Assembly (NCBI RefSeq): GCF_029813115.1
Contig: NZ_JAPZDS010000007.1
Coordinates: 181,948-245,947, forward strand
From: Aureimonas sp. SK2
GTDB lineage: Bacteria > Pseudomonadota > Alphaproteobacteria > Rhizobiales > Rhizobiaceae
Length of the DNA stretch: 64,000 bases
Reading direction: 5' to 3'
Part shown: piece by piece, positions 54,842 to 62,823 of the stretch
How the letters are laid out: every line of letters starts with the position of its first letter
How positions within the stretch are numbered: the first letter of the stretch is position 1
Program-made: the position numbers and the translations under genes
Notes under the pieces: model-generated
Told to the model about the DNA's origin: nothing
The model's database searches: none
Seen by the model: only the letters and a program-made list of their open reading frames with translations

Positions 54842-56509
54842 TCAGCCGTCGATCATCGCCTGCAGCGTTTCCAGTCGGTCCGCCTCCGAGGCCGGCTTGT
54901 CCCAGCGCAGACGCGAGACGCGGGGGAAACGCATGGCGACGCCCGACTTGTGGCGCCCGGACCGTGCCAGCCCCTCAAAGGCGACCTCGATCACCAGCCC
55001 GTGGTCGGGCTCGGCGCGCACCGAGCGCACCGGTCCGAAGCGCTCGATCGTGTTGTCGCGGATATACTTGTCGAGCTGCTTCAGCTCCTCGTCCGTGAAG
55101 CCGAAATAGGCCTTGCCGACCGGCACCAGCTCCGGCGCGTCCTGCGGTCCCGTCCAGACGCCGAACGTATAGTCGGAGTAGAAGCTCGACCGCTTGCCGT
55201 GGCCGCGCTGCGCATACATCAGCACGGCGTCGATCAGGTGCGGATCCTGCTTCCACTTGAACCACGGCCCCTTCGGTCGACCGGGCACATAGGCCGAGTC
55301 CCATCGCTTCAGCATCAGCCCCTCGATCACCGGATGGGGCGGATCGGCGCGCAGGCGCGACAGGTCGTCGAAGCTTTCGAAGTGCACGAAGGGCGAAATG
55401 TCGAAGCGGCTCGGCTCAAGGCCGGCGACGAACCGGTCGAGCCGCTTGCGCCGCTCGGCGAAGGGCAGCGCGCGCAGGTCGTCCGCGCCGTCCTGTAGGA
55501 GGTCGTAGGCGCGCAGGAAGACCGGATGCTGCTTCATCACCGCGGACGACACGCTCTTGCGGTTCAGCCGCTGCTGGAGGTCGGAAAAGGTGCCGACCAC
55601 GATGTCGTCGCGCACCGCGCCCTGATGCGGATGGACGGCCGGGCGACCGGAGCCCTTGGAAGCCGGGCGCGCCACCAGGAGTTCGCCATCGAGAGAGCCC
55701 TCGAAGGTCATGTAGTCGAGCAGGTCGGGGAAGGCGCCGGACACGTCGTCGCCGGTGCGCGAGTAGAGGCGCTTCACGCCGCGCTCCACCGTCGCCTGGA
55801 CGCGTATGCCATCCCACTTCCATTCGGCGGCGTAGTCCCCCGGCACGATGCGGCCGTAGTCAGGCGGCTCCAGGGGCTGCGACAGCATGACGGGGCGGAA
55901 CGGCGAGGCAGCGGCCGAGACCGGCTTCTCGGCCCTCCCCTCCAGCCAGTCGAAGAGCTCGACATAGGGAGGGCGCAGCCCGTGCCAGAGTTCCTCGATC
56001 TCGGCGACGTCCTTCGAGCCGAAGTCGGCCAGTGCCTGCTTCGCCAACCGAGAGGATACGCCGATGCGCAGCGAGCCCGTCACCAGTTTGAGCAGGGCAT
56101 AGCGGCCGGAAGAGTCGAGCTTATCGAGCCAGTTCTCCACGAGGCGCGGCCCTTCGGCGCGCGTGGCGCCGTCGAGCTCGGTGACCACCTGTTCGAGCGT
56201 CGGCGTGTCGTTGCGACGGACGACCTCGCCGTCGTGCGGCGAGGGCCAGACAAGCGCGATCGTCTCGGCGAGGTCGCCGACATAGTCATAGGAATACCCG
56301 AACAGGACCTCGTCCATCCGCTCGGCCATCAGGTCGCGCAGCATGGCGGGCTTCACGGACCGGATGTCGAGCTCGCCCGTGATGGCCGCCAGAGCATAGC
56401 CGCGCTCAGGGTCGGGCACATGGCGGAAGTGATCGACCATCAGCCGCAACTTGCCGTTCCGCGACGGGGTGAGCACGAGACGGTCGAGAAGGTCGGCGAA
56501 ACGCTGCAA
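54842..56509 (-). CDS. ATP-dependent DNA ligase (Lhr/exonuclease-associated type)
   Basis: A 555-residue ligase. The N-terminal DNA-binding domain comprises residues 1-200; the adenylation domain has the motif I lysine in EWKWDGIRVQATVE and later motifs LDGELLVA and EGLMLKRWDSAY; motif V is GPWFKWKQDP, and an OB domain follows to the end. It is of the alphaproteobacterial group usually encoded with a ligase-associated helicase and nuclease, whose genes are not in this window. The start is TTG; an in-frame stop four codons upstream leaves no other choice and the ribosome site is poor, so expression may be low. Confidence 0.9.
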   Translation of the reverse strand: MQRFADLLDRLVLTPSRNGKLRLMVDHFRHVPDPERGYALAAITGELDIRSVKPAMLRDLMAERMDEVLFGYSYDYVGDLAETIALVWPSPHDGEVVRRNDTPTLEQVVTELDGATRAEGPRLVENWLDKLDSSGRYALLKLVTGSLRIGVSSRLAKQALADFGSKDVAEIEELWHGLRPPYVELFDWLEGRAEKPVSAAASPFRPVMLSQPLEPPDYGRIVPGDYAAEWKWDGIRVQATVERGVKRLYSRTGDDVSGAFPDLLDYMTFEGSLDGELLVARPASKGSGRPAVHPHQGAVRDDIVVGTFSDLQQRLNRKSVSSAVMKQHPVFLRAYDLLQDGADDLRALPFAERRKRLDRFVAGLEPSRFDISPFVHFESFDDLSRLRADPPHPVIEGLMLKRWDSAYVPGRPKGPWFKWKQDPHLIDAVLMYAQRGHGKRSSFYSDYTFGVWTGPQDAPELVPVGKAYFGFTDEELKQLDKYIRDNTIERFGPVRSVRAEPDHGLVIEVAFEGLARSGRHKSGVAMRFPRVSRLRWDKPASEADRLETLQAMIDG

Positions 56510-57065
56510 GGAGTTGTCCGGCTAGCTCGTGATCTGGGCATAGATAGCCTGCCCGAGGCCTTAGGCGAGTCGGGCGGTTCGCGGCCGATAGCCGAGAGTA
56601 CCTCGCCGATCCGACGGCAGCCTTTTCCGCCGAAGCCCAATTGCTCTAGACATCGTCACCCGTCCGGGAAATCGGACCGTTCCGACCGGGTTCTGCGCGT
56701 GAAAGGCAGTGAGTATCCAGCATGTCAGGTGGCCCGCTTCTGGAATTGAAGCGGACTGACGATGTACGAGGTGGAAGACCGCTGCACGGGGTCGGGACAC
56801 GTCACCGGAACGGCAGATCGCGCAAGCAACCGGACGCGGAACCTTAGAACGGACACCAAGGGAGTTCGGCCCTCAGCCGACCTGGGGTCCGGATGCCGCG
56901 ACATCAGGCTTCTTTCGGCATGTCATCGAGTCGTTCTGGCGGCTTCAATCGCTGGCGTGAACCAGCCGGTGCTACGCGTAGATCAGCGCTTCTGCCGCGC
57001 CGTTCGGCCTTCCCGGCGCAGCGAACGATGAGCGGCATTCCCCGCTCCGGAAGCGCAGCTTGGAC
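56510..57065. other. 556-base stretch without a convincing gene
   Basis: It lies between the ligase and exonuclease genes. Short frames exist (for example 56762-57031 on the + strand), but they have atypical composition, no ribosome site and no family look. I see no hairpin terminator or repeat. It may hold promoter sequences for the ligase gene or decayed sequence. Confidence 0.5.
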
Positions 57066-57887
57066 TCATGCGCCCAGCGGCATCGGCCGGGCCATCGCCG
57101 CAAGGGCCGTCCGCTCGCGCAAGCCGACTTGATGGCGTGCGGTGAACAACGCATCGGCATCCATTCCCGGTTCTCGAATAAGCCATTCGAGATAGTCGAG
57201 CGGCACCTCTGCTATCGGCACGTTCTTGTGCCGGCCAAAGCGCAGGCGTGCCAGGAGCGCCGGCTCGGCTGAGACGCGCTCTGCCCGAACCAAGAAGTCT
57301 GCCGCGTCTCGGCAGCGCGGCAGCAGTTCGGCGGCGATACGGCGCAGGAGCACGGCCGTGCAAAGCGCGTCATAGAGCGCGCGATGAGGGTTAGACCCCT
57401 TCAACTGCTCCGCCACATCGGACAAATCGAGAGGAACGTACTTCACCAGCGATTGAAGCCCGTGCGCACGCACACCCGGAAAAGCGCGCAGCGCGAGCTT
57501 GTAGGTGCAGAGCCACGCCCCCGGCAGCTTCAGACGCGATCGGTCGAAGGAAGCGCGCTGCGCGGCATAGACGGAAGCCCCCCCGAAAGCCGCGCGCGCA
57601 GTGGCGAAGTCGGGCGCCCCAGCCAGCATCTCGTCGCTGATGCGATGGACGCGTCGGGCTCCCGGCGTGATCGACACGCCACCCGGATCGACGAGAGTTT
57701 CGCGAGGGTCGAAAATTCGGCCCGTCGTGAGATCGAGATCGACAGACCCGATCTCGATCACCGCGTCGTCCGCGAGACCGTGGCCGGCGGTTTCGACGTC
57801 GATCACCCTTACGACAAGAGACGGTTGGTCAGAGAAGAGATTCGGCGCCGGGTCTGCAGATGGGAACAAGTCGGGCATGCACTCCAT
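57066..57887 (-). CDS. DnaQ-like 3'-5' exonuclease
   Basis: A roughly 273-residue DEDD exonuclease. Exo I is VIDVETAGHGLADDAVIEIG, exo II lies around AQRASFDRSRL, and exo III is the HRALYDALCTAVLL segment. The C-terminal quarter (RLRFGRHKNVPIAEVPLDY, then LEWLIRE) is a DUF3820-like domain common on stand-alone exonucleases. Possible starts are GTG 57899, ATG 57887 and ATG 57878; none has an ideal ribosome site. Probably acts in DNA repair or RNA trimming; it is not the replicative epsilon subunit. Confidence 0.82.
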   Translation of the reverse strand: MECMPDLFPSADPAPNLFSDQPSLVVRVIDVETAGHGLADDAVIEIGSVDLDLTTGRIFDPRETLVDPGGVSITPGARRVHRISDEMLAGAPDFATARAAFGGASVYAAQRASFDRSRLKLPGAWLCTYKLALRAFPGVRAHGLQSLVKYVPLDLSDVAEQLKGSNPHRALYDALCTAVLLRRIAAELLPRCRDAADFLVRAERVSAEPALLARLRFGRHKNVPIAEVPLDYLEWLIREPGMDADALFTARHQVGLRERTALAAMARPMPLGA

Positions 57888-58058
57888 ATCGGCGTTCACA
57901 AAGGCAGGCGCCAGACCCCGTCACCGGGCCGAGCGCCGCGCCCTCGTCGATCGGTATCGACGGAGCTGCAACGCGAGCCGCTCCCCTTCTACTCTTGGCG
58001 CGTCGGCGCAAAACGTTTATGGCTTCTCTTACGTTTACGTCAAAGATGGAGAGAAGCT

Positions 58059-59012
58059 TTGGCCCTTCCCCCGATCCTCCAAGGACGCCTTCGCCTCCCG
58101 CTGATCGGGGCACCGCTCTTCATCATCTCGCACCCGGCACTTGTGATCGCGCAGGCGCGCGCCGGCATCGTGGGTGCCTTTCCGGCGTTGAACGCCAGAC
58201 CAGCCGAACAGCTCGACGAATGGCTGTGCGAGATCGAGGAAGCCTTGCGCGCACCGGGCCCGGATGGCCGGACAGCCGCGCCTTTTGCCGTCAACCAGAT
58301 CGTGCATCGGTCCAACAAGCGCTTGGAGGCCGACCTCGCCGTCTGCGTGCGCCGCAAGGTTCCCATCGTCATCACGTCGCTCGGGGCGGTCGAGGAAGTC
58401 AACCAAGCCGTCCACTCGTATGGCGGTATCGTCCTTCACGATGTGATCAACGACCGGTTCGCTCGCAAGGCGATCGAGAAGGGTGCCGACGGCCTCGTGG
58501 CGGTGGCTGCCGGTGCCGGCGGGCACGCTGGAACGCTTTCGCCGTTTGCCCTGATCGCGGAGATTCGTCGCTGGTTCGACGGGCCGCTGTTTCTCTCGGG
58601 TGCCATCGCCACCGGCGCCGGAATCCTTGCAGCGCAGGCCGCGGGTGCGGACGGCGCTTATGTCGGCTCGGCCTTCATCGCAACCGACGAAGCGCGAGCG
58701 GACGAGCGCTATAAGGCAGCCCTGGTCGCGGGACGGGCGCAGGACATCGTCTACTCCAATCTCTTCACGGGCATCCACGGCAACTATCTCCGCGCATCGA
58801 TCGAGGCGGCGGGTCTCGATCCCGACAATCTCCCGCAGAGCGACCCTTCGAAGATGGACTTCGGTGCCGAGAGCGGCGCCAAGGCGTGGCGGGACATCTG
58901 GGGGGCAGGCCAGGGCATCGGCTCGCTCGATGGCGTCGTCCCGGTGGCCGACCTCGTCGATCGCTTGGCCGGCGAATACGCGGCGGCCCGTCAGCGCCTT
59001 TCGCTGGCGTAA
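58059..59012 (+). CDS. Nitronate monooxygenase-like flavin enzyme
   Basis: A 317-residue FMN-binding TIM-barrel protein of the 2-nitropropane dioxygenase / nitronate monooxygenase family: LPLIGAPLFIISHPALVIA at the N-terminus, VNQIVHRSNKRLEADLA, ITSLGAVEEVN, VAVAAGAGGHAGTLSPFALI (FMN contacts and catalytic histidine) and GADGAYVGSAF. The start is TTG 58059 with GGAGAG eight bases upstream, matching the family N-terminus (ALPPxLQGRLxLP); the longer frame leftwards is antisense to the exonuclease gene. Related alphaproteobacterial proteins oxidise nitronates or act on enoyl substrates. Confidence 0.87.
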   Translation: MALPPILQGRLRLPLIGAPLFIISHPALVIAQARAGIVGAFPALNARPAEQLDEWLCEIEEALRAPGPDGRTAAPFAVNQIVHRSNKRLEADLAVCVRRKVPIVITSLGAVEEVNQAVHSYGGIVLHDVINDRFARKAIEKGADGLVAVAAGAGGHAGTLSPFALIAEIRRWFDGPLFLSGAIATGAGILAAQAAGADGAYVGSAFIATDEARADERYKAALVAGRAQDIVYSNLFTGIHGNYLRASIEAAGLDPDNLPQSDPSKMDFGAESGAKAWRDIWGAGQGIGSLDGVVPVADLVDRLAGEYAAARQRLSLA

Positions 59013-59105
59013 GGCTCGGGGCAACTTCGCCAACAAACCCGCTTGAAACCGAAACGCTTTGGCGCTATCAGAGCGCCATCCGCCGGGCAGAGAAACCCAG
59101 GCAGG

Positions 59106-59181
59106 GCCGCTTTAGCTCAGTCGGTAGAGCACATCATTCGTAATGATGGGGTCAGGTGTTCGAATCACCTAAGCGGCACCA
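59106..59181 (+). tRNA. tRNA-Thr (anticodon CGT)
   Basis: A complete cloverleaf of 76 bases: acceptor GCCGCTT pairs with AAGCGGC, D arm AGCTCAGTCGGTAGAGC, anticodon stem CATCA/TGATG with loop TTCGTAA, T arm with GTTCGAATC, discriminator A and an encoded CCA. The anticodon CGT reads ACG (Thr). The sequence character changes to its right, so its 3' end is a likely integration site for the following element. Confidence 0.96.
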
Positions 59182-59377
59182 TTCCCAACTCACTGCAAAC
59201 GCTGACGTTTTAGCCTCCAAAGTCGATTGGCAAGTTTGAGCCGTCGATCGCTGGGGACACGTGGGGGACACGCGCTCCCGCCGGTAGACCGGTAAAATCG
59301 TCTGGAAATTGGTGACGGGGCGGTCATCTCGAATCAAAGCTCCGGCTTGCCCCAGGAATCAGTCGGAGGCATGTTTA

Positions 59378-59402
59378 GGTCACGACAACGAAACGAGTGA
59401 CC
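59378..59402. promoter_or_regulatory. Inverted repeat upstream of the AAA+ gene
   Basis: GGTCAC (59378-59383) and GTGACC (59397-59402), spacer 13, about 55 bases before the AAA+ start. Nearer the start, GGGGA-TGGAG-TCCCC (59437-59451) forms a five-base stem that puts the ribosome site GGAG in its loop. The first is an operator candidate; the second might tune translation. Confidence 0.35.
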
Positions 59403-59454
59403 CCACGCCGGCCGAGCCCAATCGCTCCGCTGCAACGGGGATGGAGTCCCCGAT

Positions 59455-61275
59455 ATGCAGGCCAAACGGTTCGAGATCCCCCTCACCGCTCTCAAGACGA
59501 ACGAGATCCAGGCGCTTCAAAAGCTGAACTACGTAAGCCTGCTCGACCACCTCGGCGGCATGCTTTCGACGGAGCTTGTCGATGGAGCACTGCTCTCGAA
59601 GCACCACATGCGAATCGAGTTCCTGATGCAAGGCCTGCCGTTTGCCGGAGCCGATCAGCGTCAGCAGCTCCATCTGTTCGCCGACTATCTCTCGGACAAG
59701 CACCCCCGCGGCGGTGCAGATCTCAAGGCCTTGCTCGCATCCGCAGACCGACTTCCGATTACGTTCAACGAGCTGCGTCTGGAGCTGATAGCAGTCGGAG
59801 CCAAGCCGGAGGACGTCCTCCAGGCGGACTTTATGCTTGCCCTGCACGGCGACGTCGATGCCGCAAACCGGCTGGCTGGATATGCTGTCAGCTGCATCGA
59901 CGACGCGCCGATCATGATCCCCTTCTCGCAAGGCATGCAGAGCCACGCCTGGCGTGTCGGCCACCGTGCGAAGTCAGGCGCAGTCTGGGAATGGCGCCCA
60001 GGGGTCGAGCTCGACATCCTCGAGAGCGGCATCCATGAGATCGAGACTCAACTCAGCTTTCTCGTGGGCTCGATCTTCGGAGTGGGCAGCTGGCTTCGTG
60101 GGTTCCGACACGATCGATCCCAGGCATCAGACCGTGCCCGAGATCGCTTTGCTCAGGACGTCACCCAGCAGCTGATCGGTGACGCCTATAAGCGGTCGAT
60201 TGCGAAGCCAGATGCCGACTACGTAGCGGAGAAAGAGATCGACTCGCTGGTCGTCTCCGACTTCGAGATCGAGGCGGCAGAAGCTGCTTGGCGCGCAGAA
60301 GCCGAGGCAACGGAGAAAGAGATCGCTGCTAAGAAAGAGCTGGTTGCTCTACCAGCTAGCGCGTCCAGCCGCACGCCCCATGCTGGCGACACGGATATCA
60401 ACGAACCGACCGTGCAAGTGCTGGAAAAGGTCGACCTGACCGGCGTCAATGTCAGCGAGAACGCTCTGCTGAAGTCGTTCTCAGCGATCGGCGGCAAGCA
60501 GCTACCACTCGTAATCGCGGAATACGATCTGCCGGCGATCCGTCAGATTTTCCTCGACGCCTGGCCGCATGCTCAGGAATGCGTCGAAAGCCTGTTCCGT
60601 GACGCGCAGCCTGGGAAGCCGTTTCGCCTGCACCAGCCGGTCCTGCTTCTCGGAAGTGCGGGATCGGGGAAAACGACGCTCGCAACACACGTTGGGAAAG
60701 TCCTCGGCCTACCAGCCGTGGTCTACCCGTGCGCCTCGGTCGCTGACGGCAGCTTCGGTGGAACCCCTGCACAGTGGTCGAGCCGGCGGGCAAGCGTTCC
60801 CGCTGAGCTCATCCGCTCGACGATGACCGCGAATCCTCTCGTGATCCTCGATGAGATCGAGAAAACGGGTCACAACGATCGAAACGGGAGCTTGCTGCAT
60901 GCCCTCCTGCCGATGCTCGAGCGGCACACCGCTGAGAGCTATTTCGAAACCGCGATCGAGCGGACGATGGACCTCAGCTTCGTCAATTTCATCGCCACGG
61001 CTAACTCGCTTGAAGGCGTCCCGGCACCGCTCCGTGACCGCTTCCGCATCGTACGAATGCCGGATCCTGGGCCGCAGCACATCGGCACGCTGGTTCGCCA
61101 AATCATCGGCCAACTCGATCAAGACGCAGGCCGTGATCCTCGTTGGACGCCTCCCCTCGCGCAGGACGAAATCGAGGTCATCCGTAAGGCTTGGTCCGGC
61201 GGATCGCTACGCAAGTTGCGGCGGGCTGTCGAAGCCACGCTGGCTACACGAGCCGCCGTCAAAGCCTGGCACTGA
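59455..61275 (+). CDS. Lon-like AAA+ ATPase with novel N-terminal region
   Basis: A 606-residue protein. Residues 390-600 are an AAA+ module: Walker A GSAGSGKTT near residue 400, Walker B LVILDEIEKT near 462, sensor 1 FIATANSLEGVP, arginine finger LRDRFR and a sensor 2 helix SLRKLRRAVEATL. The pattern is closest to the Lon ATPase domain, but there is no Lon N-domain and no protease domain. The N-terminal 330 residues are unfamiliar, with a charged helical stretch (AEATEKEIAAKKELV) before the ATPase. No signal peptide or membrane helix. It heads a run of five closely spaced genes beginning 273 bases after a tRNA gene; lower GC suggests acquisition. Probably remodels a protein or nucleoprotein partner encoded beside it. 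Confidence 0.8.
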   Translation: MQAKRFEIPLTALKTNEIQALQKLNYVSLLDHLGGMLSTELVDGALLSKHHMRIEFLMQGLPFAGADQRQQLHLFADYLSDKHPRGGADLKALLASADRLPITFNELRLELIAVGAKPEDVLQADFMLALHGDVDAANRLAGYAVSCIDDAPIMIPFSQGMQSHAWRVGHRAKSGAVWEWRPGVELDILESGIHEIETQLSFLVGSIFGVGSWLRGFRHDRSQASDRARDRFAQDVTQQLIGDAYKRSIAKPDADYVAEKEIDSLVVSDFEIEAAEAAWRAEAEATEKEIAAKKELVALPASASSRTPHAGDTDINEPTVQVLEKVDLTGVNVSENALLKSFSAIGGKQLPLVIAEYDLPAIRQIFLDAWPHAQECVESLFRDAQPGKPFRLHQPVLLLGSAGSGKTTLATHVGKVLGLPAVVYPCASVADGSFGGTPAQWSSRRASVPAELIRSTMTANPLVILDEIEKTGHNDRNGSLLHALLPMLERHTAESYFETAIERTMDLSFVNFIATANSLEGVPAPLRDRFRIVRMPDPGPQHIGTLVRQIIGQLDQDAGRDPRWTPPLAQDEIEVIRKAWSGGSLRKLRRAVEATLATRAAVKAWH

Positions 61276-61305
61276 CCCCTTTCGCATTCTTGTTCGGAGT
61301 ATCCC

Positions 61306-61539
61306 ATGCAGATCGCCCCCGCCGTCGCCGACCGCCTCACCGTCCTGAACAATCGCTTTCCGATCGGAGTTGATCGTATCATCGAGCTAGGGATCGACCT
61401 GGTGTCGCGCACTGACCCCGATACGATCCTCTGGCTGACAAAGATCGGCATCCGCTCCGAGAGCGAGCGCACCGCCATCATCGAACGCCTGTTCTCGCCG
61501 GCGAATCGAAAATCGGCTGAGCTCGGAGTTGCTTCATGA
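61306..61539 (+). CDS. Small unknown protein (motif-sharing pair, member 1)
   Basis: A 77-residue soluble protein, mainly helical. The stretch DLVSRTDPDTILWLTKI is matched by a similar one in the gene at 61720. GGAG lies just upstream of the ATG, 30 bases after the AAA+ stop, and its stop overlaps the next start (ATGA). No family recognised; position and overlap argue for a real gene. Confidence 0.65.
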   Translation: MQIAPAVADRLTVLNNRFPIGVDRIIELGIDLVSRTDPDTILWLTKIGIRSESERTAIIERLFSPANRKSAELGVAS

Positions 61540-61727
61540 CCCTTGGTTTCGTGATCTCCACCCTGCCCCGCGGCCCGATCCCTCCCGACGTTCTCGAAGA
61601 GACCAAGCGCTGGCATGCGGAAGCCCTGAATGCCGCAATCGCTGCCTCGGACGTTGAGGAAATCGAGCGGCTGTCGCACACGTCGATCGAGAATTTCGCC
61701 CGCTGCTCGATGCTCGCAGATGGCTGA
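61536..61727 (+). CDS. Small unknown protein
   Basis: A 63-residue protein (begins TLGFVISTLPRGPIPPDVL, then a helix ETKRWHAEALNAAIAASDVE). No recognised motif. It overlaps its neighbours by 4 and 8 bases, a pattern of translational coupling; no independent ribosome site is needed or clearly seen. Confidence 0.55.
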   Translation: MTLGFVISTLPRGPIPPDVLEETKRWHAEALNAAIAASDVEEIERLSHTSIENFARCSMLADG

Positions 61728-62004
61728 CGAATTTGACGACCTGCCGTTCGATATGGCGGCCCTAGATCGCACCATCCGGCTAAAAGCGAACAGCGCCGAC
61801 CGCGATCCGGCCATGGTGCTCTTTGCTATCGAAGACCTGGTCGGGACGCTGCAGCCCGACACGATCCGGCTGCTTGTGGAAATTGAAAAACGGGTTCGCC
61901 GCGTCGATGCCGTCAACCTGCTCGTCGACGCAGACGAGGGCATCCGCCTGGCGATCGTTGCTGCCTTGCGCCGCCATCTAGAACGCGAACATCAGAAAGA
62001 GTGA
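61720..62004 (+). CDS. Small unknown protein (motif-sharing pair, member 2)
   Basis: A 94-residue acidic-then-helical protein. The segment DLVGTLQPDTIRLLVEI resembles DLVSRTDPDTILWLTKI of the first small gene (nine of seventeen identical), so the two may be distant paralogues. It overlaps the preceding gene by 8 bases and ends one base before the phosphoesterase start. No named family. Confidence 0.65.
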   Translation: MADEFDDLPFDMAALDRTIRLKANSADRDPAMVLFAIEDLVGTLQPDTIRLLVEIEKRVRRVDAVNLLVDADEGIRLAIVAALRRHLEREHQKE

Positions 62005-62005
62005 C

Positions 62006-62773
62006 ATGCGTTTGTGGATCCGCAGCGACCTGCACTGCCCCCTCGACGACCTGCAATTCCTACACTCGGCCTGCCCGGCTCACGACGTCCAGGTCATCGC
62101 CGGCGACACCAACTACGGCCTGCGCAGGACGATCGAAGCGATCGACAAAGTGGCACCGATGCCCGTTGTATTCGTCGCCGGAAACCACGAATTCTATCAC
62201 CGCCAACTCGATCAGGAGCTCGCCGAAGCCCGCCTGGCCGCGGACGTTTCCCGCAGCGTCTTCTTTCTTGAGCGCCAGCAGTGGATCCATGCCGGCGTCC
62301 GCTTCCTCGGCGCGACTCTCTGGACCGACTTCCGCCTCTACGGCTTCGACGCCCGCAGCCTTTCGATGCAGCACGCCCGAGAAGGATCGCCAGATTTCCA
62401 GCTGATCCGGCGGCGGATCGACGATCGTGAGATCGCCTTCACGCCCGAGCATGCCGCCTCGATTTTCCAGTCAACGATCGCCTGGCTCGACGCCCGTTTT
62501 GCCGAGCCATTCGACGGCCCGACAGTCGTTGTCACGCACCATGTGCCCAGCAAGCGATCCATCGATCCGCGGTTCGCAGGCGATCCGTTGACGCCTTGCT
62601 ACGTCTCCGACCTGTCCGCCCAGATCGAGCGCTGGCAGCCGGATCTCTGGATCCACGGGCACGTCCATACCGCCTTCGACTACTCGATCGGCCGGACGCG
62701 GGTTGTCTGCAATCCACGGGGTTTCGATGCAGAGCAGACGGGCTACGACCACTCGCTGGTGATCGAGATCTAG
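62006..62773 (+). CDS. Calcineurin-like metallophosphoesterase
   Basis: A 255-residue member of the metallophosphatase superfamily with a full metal site: SDLH (residues 8-11), GDTN near 33, GNHEF near 60, THH near 176 and HGHVH near 216. It has no signal peptide, so it acts in the cytoplasm on a nucleotide, nucleic acid or phosphoprotein. It is the last of five genes packed with the AAA+ ATPase gene, separated from the previous by one base, so it probably works with it. Phosphoesterases of this kind occur on phages and integrative elements. Confidence 0.85.
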   Translation: MRLWIRSDLHCPLDDLQFLHSACPAHDVQVIAGDTNYGLRRTIEAIDKVAPMPVVFVAGNHEFYHRQLDQELAEARLAADVSRSVFFLERQQWIHAGVRFLGATLWTDFRLYGFDARSLSMQHAREGSPDFQLIRRRIDDREIAFTPEHAASIFQSTIAWLDARFAEPFDGPTVVVTHHVPSKRSIDPRFAGDPLTPCYVSDLSAQIERWQPDLWIHGHVHTAFDYSIGRTRVVCNPRGFDAEQTGYDHSLVIEI

Positions 62774-62823
62774 TCATAGCTGGCGCAACCGTCCGTCAAC
62801 CGATCGCTGCATAGAATGCACGC

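Noticed and set aside
56762..57031. 89-residue + strand frame in the ligase-exonuclease gap
   Set aside because: No ribosome site, no hydrophobic core or motif, composition unlike neighbouring genes.
59152..59337. 61-residue minus-strand frame ending in CRLGDSNT
   Set aside because: Its end is the reverse reading of the tRNA-Thr 3' part, a well-known source of false proteins in databases.
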